DNA of 64,000 nucleotides from Hesperophylax magnus (taxonomy: Eukaryota > Arthropoda > Insecta > Trichoptera > Limnephilidae): contig JAIUSX010000150.1 of the NCBI GenBank assembly GCA_026573805.1, positions 620,001 to 684,000 of the forward strand, read 5' to 3'. The notes beneath the pieces are model-generated. The model ran no database searches. It saw only the letters and a program-made list of their open reading frames with translations, and had not been told where the DNA came from. Shown here one piece after another: positions 57,390 through 64,000 of this stretch (position 1 is its first letter; each line of letters opens with the position of its first letter). The position numbers and the translations under genes were made by a program.

Positions 57390-59179
57390 ATGTCGCAAGC
57401 AATGGTAGCTGGGTAAGTTATTTATTTATCTTTTTATGTGAAAAAATTTCCATTATTATCAAAGAGATATACTTACATTCTATTGTGTCAAAATTTTGAA
57501 GTTATTTTTACTAATATTTCAATCATACGCAGTATTTTAAGATATTCAAAATGCTGATATTATGATTTCAGGAAGAGAGTAAGGTCGACGACCAGTCAAA
57601 TGGATCTGCTAACCAGCTATATGGCTGACCATTCGGAGTTCGCCGCTGGAAGGTTTGTGGGACCTCGGGGTTCGGAATTTGGCGGAACAACTGGCAGAAT
57701 TGGGTCCTGCTAAGTCAGCCGAGCAGTGGAAAACAGTGAGTATTTGTACCTACCTATACAAACTGGTTGCAGCAAACTTTGGTGACCTTCTAATATAATC
57801 TATCATCGAGACACTTGATATAAGACCGTAAATCACTTTTAACCTGACATTATTTTTACATTTTACAGACATGGCGTGACATAGCTTCCCCTTCTCGCCC
57901 GAACAAGAAGAGGAAGCTAACTGACAAGCCAGATGTGGGGGTTCGGATGGTGATGGCGCAGGAGGCTAATAACCAATCATCCAAGGAGCTTGTGGGAGCT
58001 ATTCATAAATTCTCCAATATTTTTAAGGTATTTCCTATTTCTCTTCGAATCACTCCCAAATACAGCGCTACACGTGTAAGTTGCCAGATTAAAATATAAA
58101 GAAATAGCGTCAATCCATGTTTAGGCCACTGCCAACTTATAAGTGTGGCACTGTACTTTTAAATTAGAATTAAATCTTAGTAGAACAAAATAAAATGCCC
58201 AGCTTTGACTTAACTAACTAACTAACTAACCATCACGCCGTTTCCCCGCAGGGGTAGGCAGAGAGGACGGACCGCCAAACAACTCGGTCTTGGCACACAC
58301 TCCTTGCCTCATTTACATTCATACATCGTCTCATACATACTCTTCTATTATTATTAGCTTTGACTTATTTCATTTATTTATTGTACTATTCCCAATGTAC
58401 TATTTTTCCATTTTGCGCGGTGGAGTTTTTATTGTTTAGATATTCTTTGTGTTAAAAAAAATTAATAAACATGTAAAATCCAGCTTGGCGAGAAATTCAA
58501 AATGAATAAATTAATTTATAATCTTCCTTTTAGTATGTCGACTACCTATTGTTATTTAAATTAAATAATGAGTTGTTATTTATCATTTCAGAGTTCAATG
58601 GATCGATTTGCTGACATTTTTGAGGTATTTCCTGTTCCTTTTTGTAATTATTTGTCAAGGCACCCCGAGACCGGGCAAGATACAGTGTCTACATAGACAT
58701 GGTGCTTTTCTGGTCTCGTCTCACTGGCACTAATAACTAATTTACTATAGAAGGTAAATTAAGTTAGTAAATTAATGAATTATCATCTCTTGTTTCAGAT
58801 ATACACGGCAGTGGAACGTGAAAGGGTTTGTTTACTCCAACGACAGTTGGCGAGGTATTTATTTGCTATACATCTATACTGGCTTTTAAAAACATTTAAT
58901 GTACAAAACTGAACAAATTAAATTAAATATTGCATTATTTAATATGTCACTTGAGAGATTGCGAAGTATGTTCACAAAGGATGGAACACGATTATTAACA
59001 ATTGTCCTTGGAGAGGCAAGCAGTCCAGCTAGGAGGTACGATGAAAGTAGAATGAATGAGATCTCTAATAAAACATTTCTAATTCTAGACAAACTCAACC
59101 ATCGAAACAACCGTCAACATCATTTGCCAACTCGCCCAACTATACGTTGCAGTTGGAGTCGGAGGATGAATACGATTAG
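57390..59179 (+). pseudogene. Harbinger Myb/SANT-like DNA-binding protein, frameshifted in exon 2
   Basis: This second Harbinger protein normally binds element ends and helps the transposase enter the nucleus and reach DNA. Six exons fit GT-AG rules: 57390-57412, 57572-57735, 57869-58027, 58592-58624, 58799-58854 and 59089-59179 (TAG). The start ATG gives MSQAMVAG|KRVRSTTSQMDLLTSYMADH. After HSEFAAG the frame runs to a TAA at 57711. The +1 frame from about 57650 continues the domain as LWDLGVRNLAEQLAELGPAK then EQWKT|TWRDIASPSRPNKKRK. So one net base is gained, or two lost, inside the trihelix-like domain. Downstream exons stay in phase and end in an acidic ESEDEYD tail. A basic PNKKRK stretch could be a nuclear signal. 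An assembly error is possible. Confidence 0.75.
58213..58355 (-). mobile_element. Lepidopteran-type short retroposon nested in a Harbinger intron, copy 2
   Basis: A 143-bp insertion lies in intron 3 of the Myb-like gene. It is flanked by a perfect 12-bp direct repeat AGCTTTGACTTA (58201-58212 and 58356-58367). On the minus strand it starts AATAATAATAGAAG and carries CTCTGCCTACCCCTGCGGGG. It ends GGCGTGATGGTTAGTTAGTT, a (GTTA)n tail, so it is oriented minus. Same family as 37730-37860. Confidence 0.85.
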
Positions 59180-59311
59180 TTTTATAATTTTCAAAATAAT
59201 AAGTTTTTTGTATACTTTGTGTGTTAAATTTTTATTTTTATTAACGTTTTGTATGTTCATAATTTTTATGTTTCTTGTGAAAAAGTGAAACTCAACAACA
59301 AATGTCATTTT

Positions 59312-60095
59312 TTTACAATTTAGATACATACAATACAATATTTTAAAGTACGTGTTGTGTAATATTGCATGCAGCACTTTGCATATACATATACTTGATT
59401 AATAGCAGTTCTTCAAACTCTTGCAATGTATCTGTGAGGCGTGAATTGTTTTTACAATGTAGGTACATACAATACAATGTTTTAAACTACTATTGAAGTA
59501 CTTGTTGTGAAATATTGCATGCAGCGCTTTGCATATATGAATATGTACTTGATTAGTAGCAGTTCTTCAAACTCTCGCAACGTCTCTGTGAGGCGTGAAT
59601 TGTTTTTACAATGTAGGTACATACAATACAATGTTTTAAACTACTATTGAAGTTCTTTTTGTGAAATATTGCATGCAGCGCTTTGCATATATGAATATGT
59701 ACTTGATTAGTAGCAGTTCTTCAAACTCTTGCAATGTCTCTGTGAGGCGTGAATTGTTTTTACAATGTAGGTACATACAATACAATGTTTTAAAGTACTT
59801 TTGAAGTACTTGTTGTGAAATATTGCATGCAGCGCTTTGCATATATGTATACTTGATTAGTAGCAGTTCTTCAAACTCTTGCAATGTCTCTGTGAGGCGT
59901 GAATTGTTTTTACAATGTAGGTACATACAATACAATGTTTTAAACTACTATTGAAGTTCTTTTTGTGAAAAATTGCATGCAGCGCTTTGCATATATGAAT
60001 ATGTACTTGATTAGTAGCAGTTCTTCAAACTCTTGCAATGTCTCTATGAGGCGTGAATTGTTTTTACAATGTAGGTACATACGATACAATGTTTG
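59312..60095. repeat. 154-bp tandem array between the two Harbinger genes
   Basis: TTTACAATGTAGGTACATAC marks unit starts at 59451, 59605, 59759, 59909 and 60063, with a more diverged first unit at 59312. Spacing is 154, 154, 150 and 154 bp; the first unit is 139 bp. Each unit contains TATTGCATGCAGCGCTTTGC and GAGGCGTGAATTG. The array fills the space between the Myb-like stop (59179) and the end of the transposase 3' UTR. Frames crossing two units are artefacts. Confidence 0.95.
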
Positions 60096-60130
60096 AACAT
60101 GATGAAGCACTATAAGTCAGTTTCCTTGTT
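60096..60130. repeat. 35-bp inverted copy of transposase exon 4 in its own 3' UTR
   Basis: 60096-60130 is the exact reverse complement of 60344-60378, which lies in exon 4 of the transposase (codons for KHYKSVSLL). It begins 10 bases after the transposase stop codon on the transcribed strand. A mature transcript could therefore form a 35-bp stem around a loop of about 170 nt. Confidence 0.93.
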
Positions 60131-60140
60131 TAATATATTA

Positions 60141-61674
60141 TCATTCGTGGGAGAAGTACTTTCGCACTAGTTCGTCTCTCACTCTGCGGGCTGCAACAAC
60201 CCTGCTGACATCTTCAGGCTGGTGCAGCAGCTCAACCTCTCTTAACTCTACATTATCATTATAATCGTTTGTTAATCTGAAAATAGAGAAAAATTTATTA
60301 ATATTTTGTACTGTTGCCTTACTTTTTTAAATGCATATAGTTCAACAAGGAAACTGACTTATAGTGCTTCATCATGTTGTATAGTATAGCACAAGTAATA
60401 ATTATTTGACCAGCAGCATCGGGCTCATAATGGAGAACTCTGTCTTTCCTGAGGCAACGGAATATAGCCTTCCATGCCCCAAATAGGCGTTCTACGGAAC
60501 ATCTCGCCTCACAGTGCGCCTTTGTGTATCTGTATTGGGCACTCCCCTCGACTGCATTCAATATTGGTGTCATCAGATAAGGCTCGAGTGTATATCCAGA
60601 ATCGCCTGATTGAAACAAAACACCCATTATAATAGGTACATATAACTACTGAATTATGATTTTTTTGCCTTTTTTTTAAATGAGTTGTTGAAATACATAC
60701 CTAGCAAGAAATATGTCCCAATTCTCTGATTGTATAGTCTGTTCATTTCAGTTTTGACTAAACTATTATTCCAAATGAATTGGTCATGGACAGTACCCGG
60801 GAAGCGTGTGTTGATGCTCAATATTTTCAACGTAGCATCGCAGACCTGTTTATCAAACATAAAAAACCAATAAAATTTGAAAACAACAATCCGGCTGTTT
60901 TATTTCTGAAAAAATATTTACCACTTGAACATTCAGCGAATAAAATCCTTTGTGGTTTTTGTACTGCTCCTCGTGTCTGGAAGGGGTGACGATGGCGATG
61001 TGGGTGCAATCGATGCATCCCAGAACATGTGGAAAGTTTAATTTTTCCCTAAAACTACTCTCTACTTGCTTGCGGGCTTCATTTGTAGCCGGAAAATGTA
61101 TCCATCTTCTGTACAGATGTTCTAAAACTGCTTTCATAAACAGTTTTATGCACTTGCTAACGGTAGTTTGCCCTATCGCCAAGAAGTGATCTTGGCCTAC
61201 TCCACGTTGGTAGCTCCCTATAGCAAAGAAGCTGATGGGTGCGAGTACCTGTCAACATCATAAATAATACAACTAATTAATAAACTTCACTTTTGATCAT
61301 TTTAATCATTTTAATCACTTTATTGTGAAAAATTATCATCACCAATCGAAACAAATTTATTTATTTCACGTGGTCGTTCCAGTGGTGGATAGATTTATAT
61401 TGTGTTTTTGTTTTACTAAGATATCAATAATATTTAATACTCTCACTTTAATGTATACTGGAAGTCCTAATGTATTTTTTGACACTAGAAAAGGAGTTAA
61501 TTCATCAATGAGATCTCTAGCCATAATGCGAGATATTCGAAACAATTGTCTGAATTCCGTCTCTGCAAGTTCGAACGGATTCAATTGATCGCGTAAACGA
61601 CGCCTTTCAATCCTACGATCTTCCCTAACTTGCCTCCTTTCATTGAACCAGAAATTTTGCATAATGAACGACAT
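60141..61674 (-). CDS. Harbinger DDE transposase (HARBI1-like), five exons
   Basis: The transposase would cut at the element ends and join them to CTG-type targets. Five exons obey GT-AG and keep one frame: 61674-61447, 61248-60922, 60845-60701, 60605-60323 and 60276-60141 (TGA), giving 372 residues, a usual length for the family. The start ATG opens MSFIMQNFWFNERRQ. Exon 2 begins VLAPISFFAIGSYQRG and includes an AIGQTTVSK helix-turn-helix-like segment. The catalytic triad is D156 (GCIDCTHIAI), D206 (FPGTVHDQFIW) and E272 (ARCSVERLFGAWK), as in HARBI1-type nucleases. The C-terminus is ARRVRDELVRKYFSHE. Donors GTGAGA, GTAAAT, GTATGT and GTAAGG are all plausible. No stop or frameshift is seen. 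Without the last splice, exon 4 would end early at 60319. It converges on the Myb-like gene. Confidence 0.9.
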
Positions 61675-61973
61675 TATTAAAAAAAATATGTATATCGACA
61701 GCCAACCAAAGTTTTAACTGACACTCAAGACCCCACGTTATATTCGGCGGGCTTTTAGCAACCGTCGGTCGGAAGTTATCCTATCGATACATTCTCATGC
61801 TCGCAATTTTAACGATACCGTCGCTACTTTGACCATAGACAAGGAATTTTAACAATCGTCGGTTGTTATATTTTGATCGTGCTAGCATATGTCGTTAAGT
61901 GCTCATTGATGACGTATTTTAACGATATCGTATTGCTATAGGGCTATATCGACTTCTCATGCTAAGGCCCCTG

Positions 61974-62303
61974 AAACAGCTTCGAACATTTCTCAACAAT
62001 AACGTATTTGTCAATTGGCATTCTCCTAAATTTCTATGGTTGAAAAATAATAGTTATTTTTTTATGGGTTTATACTTCATTACTCTGCTCTTAGCAATAA
62101 ATTGTTATTATTATCGTGTGAAAATGATAGATGAAGCAGTCGCAGAGGCTGTGCAGGAGAGACTGGGCCATATTTTTTATATCTATATATATATCACAAA
62201 ATAGTAAACCTGCCCCCATGACTTTTCATACTGATATGTACCTCAAATTTGTATTCTTCTCCATAATATTTTGGTGCTTAACCGTTTTACGGAGAAAATA
62301 AAA
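61974..62303. other. Non-coding DNA downstream of Harbinger
   Basis: The target sequence resumes directly after the CTG duplication. No gene recognised. Confidence 0.4.
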
Positions 62304-62350
62304 GTGTTTTACTCCATTTTTAATAAATAAATAAAAATGGAGTAAAACAC
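62304..62350. repeat. Perfect 19-bp hairpin
   Basis: GTGTTTTACTCCATTTTTA (62304-62322) pairs exactly with 62332-62350 around ATAAATAAA. Confidence 0.93.
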
Positions 62351-64000
62351 TAAGACCAGATGGTTGATTTAATCAGTTCTCTCTATTCCGCAAGTTTTCC
62401 ATAAAATAACCTTATATTGTAGTGTGGGATTGATAAGAAAGGATCTTGAAAATGAAAACTATACCTCCTATTGCAAAATTCAGGCATGTACACATTATAC
62501 ACCCGACCATCAATACAGCGCACCCAATTAACCAATTTTCTCGAGCAATTGAATGTCAAATACTGTAGAGAAACGAAAGGATTTAGTAAATTCAAGTTTG
62601 ACCCAAATATCAAAATTCACATAATTTTATTTTTGAATTACGATTACGTCAATTTCCAACAGATGTTATTATCTCCAGCATTATCTTCCGATGAGTCCCA
62701 TTGGCGCCAAATATGTCAAAACAATACTCGACATCTCCCGCGTGAAATCGACAATATGACAGATGACAGTTGACAGATGACAGATCACGTGACGTGCCGC
62801 AGCTGTGAGTTAGGAGTTAAGTGATGCGGGTGAATCATTGGCGACTAACTTGGCATATTTCAAAGTTTTCTTATTAATTCTGCAGCTATATTTGATTATA
62901 AAAAGTTAGTAAATTTTACTGTTTGTCATACAAAAAAAAATCCGTTGGTTTGTCTGAATCAGAAAAATCTCTCGAACCGTAAGCACGTGTCAGATGATAA
63001 TATTTTCACAATTTTTACAGAGTTAAATTTATATTGAAATGTAACTTTTTGAAACATGAGTAATTAAAGTGCTTAGAAACACTGTTTAAACAATGAGATA
63101 TCATTACATATCGTCGGCTCAGTATTTTTCAATGTTTGCCATTTGTTTTCTTTCAGATCTCTACATTTATTCCGTTGATTTATTAAAAAATCACTTTATT
63201 AAAATGTGCTAATACGATAGCAAAAATTATATTCATATATAAATGTGTGATTAAGGAGAAAAACATTATTTAGGATCTTACCAACCTACTTACTAAAAAG
63301 GGCGTTCTTTGACTATCGATTTTCCAAAACGCAATCTTTTTTGATTTCACATTCTTTTTAGCCTGTGGAGAAGGAATCATCTGTAGGAAAGGTAATTCCC
63401 AACCTTTCTCTATTCCATCTCCTCTCCTTCCCTTCTACACCCCTTCAGACTCATAAAGTATCTCAAATAGGGGATCTTGGAAAATTAATCTCTGAAAATG
63501 AACAACTTTTTAATTTTTTTAATGTTTTCCCCTTAATTAGATTAGATTGTGATAATTGTATTGTTATTAAAATAGAAACCACAAATGGTGTGAGAAAACC
63601 GTATTGTCCATGTGTTATTTATAGACTAACTGATTCTATGTTAATAATTCAAAGGAGAAATACTTCAAAGTTCGCTTGTTTTACCTGATATCGTATTAAA
63701 ATTAGTCGGATGTTACGAACTATGGAAGGATATTGAAATCGGTAAAATGTTTGCAGGACTTGCAGGTATTAGTAAAAATAGTCCTCCAGAACACTGAATG
63801 AGTTTCACAATTCGCTGTCCACAGTTTATAGTTAATTTACTATCCACTATTCCACGAAAAATATCAATGTACTCATCGGAAAAAAAATCGTGAAAACGTA
63901 TAAAAAGCGTATTAATTTATATCGGGTACCCATTTTAGTGAAACATCATTTGTGAAGAATGCACCAGTGCCTGTTTGAAAGAAAAAAAAGATACCAGGAA
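62351..64000. other. Non-coding DNA, possible small coding remnants
   Basis: A short TGACAGATGACAGTTGACAG array lies at 62757-62785, before an ATCACGTGACGT word. At 63365-63688 a 107-codon + frame is followed, in a different frame, by an open stretch at 63648-63797 that reads like protein (LVGCYELWKDIEIGKMFAGL) and ends in TGA. I recognise neither and do not call a gene. Confidence 0.35.

Larger units (their letters stand above)
57135..61970. mobile_element. PIF/Harbinger DNA transposon, nearly complete
   Basis: A 4836-bp element. The ends are perfect 17-bp inverted repeats (GGGCCTTAGCATGAGAA at 57135 and its complement ending at 61970). They are flanked by CTG on both sides (57132-57134 and 61971-61973), the 3-bp target duplication expected for this superfamily. 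It carries two convergent spliced genes, as usual for Harbinger: a Myb/SANT-like DNA-binding protein and a DDE transposase. The 20-bp word at 57162-57181 recurs unchanged in direct orientation at 61919-61938. The TIR core TAGCATGAGAA is repeated at 57216-57226 and, inverted, at 61792-61801. These are likely transposase-binding sites. Clean ends and an intact transposase suggest recent mobility. Confidence 0.93.

Noticed and set aside
58899..59288. 129-codon + frame in the Harbinger
   Set aside because: It overlaps intron 5 and exon 6 of the Myb-like gene in a different frame; the spliced model explains the sequence better.
59636..59935. 99-codon minus-strand repetitive frame
   Set aside because: It spans two units of the 154-bp array inside the Harbinger and has no start context or homology.

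Overview
The window looks like AT-rich, gene-poor nuclear DNA of an insect, probably a moth or butterfly (Lepidoptera). I found no convincing host protein-coding gene. The lepidopteran call is an inference. It rests on a short retroposon family carrying the CTCTGCCTACCCC...GGCGTGATG 3' signature that I associate with moth genomes (copies at 58213-58355 and about 37730-37860), on frequent TACCTACC and TAGGTAC motifs, and on a LINE whose ORF1 pairs a PHD-like finger with a region resembling the baculovirus FP25K C-terminal domain.

Two nearly complete mobile elements dominate. The first (about 3018-8448, + strand) is a LINE of the CR1/Jockey type. ORF1 (3266-4192) has a PHD-like zinc finger, a coiled coil and an FP-like region. 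ORF2 (5039-8041) is an apparently intact 1000-residue endonuclease plus reverse transcriptase. Between them lies an uninterrupted 310-codon frame (4107-5039). It encodes a very hydrophobic, repeat-containing protein, overlaps the end of ORF1 by 86 nt, and ends in a TAATG stop/start overlap with ORF2. I consider this three-ORF layout the best candidate here for something undescribed. Both ends abut an (A)10(TA)7 tract, which fits a target-site duplication.

The second (57135-61970) is a PIF/Harbinger DNA transposon with 17-bp perfect terminal inverted repeats and a CTG target duplication. It carries two convergent spliced genes: a Myb/SANT-like DNA-binding protein (57390-59179, + strand, frameshifted in exon 2) and a five-exon, 372-residue DDE transposase (60141-61674, - strand, apparently intact). 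Between them sits a 154-bp tandem array. A 35-bp stretch of the transposase coding sequence is repeated in inverse orientation in its own 3' UTR. A 143-bp retroposon with a 12-bp target duplication is nested in a Myb intron.

The rest is a graveyard of smaller repeats. It includes an internally deleted mariner (655-1210), decayed LINE reverse transcriptases (22640-23525, 26570-27010, 37310-37655, 41340-41385), four tRNA-derived SINE copies, two long fold-back elements sharing a GAAACCGGTCGGT core (45261-45528, 54141-54343), and minisatellites with 94-, 26-, 41-, 39- and 46-bp units. There are also several perfect palindromes and pairs of dispersed repeats. Short GC-rich patches (340-430, 9420-9560, 13260-13480, 19990-20180, 41580-41720, 51120-51400) stand out and may be conserved non-coding DNA, but the sequence alone cannot show that.
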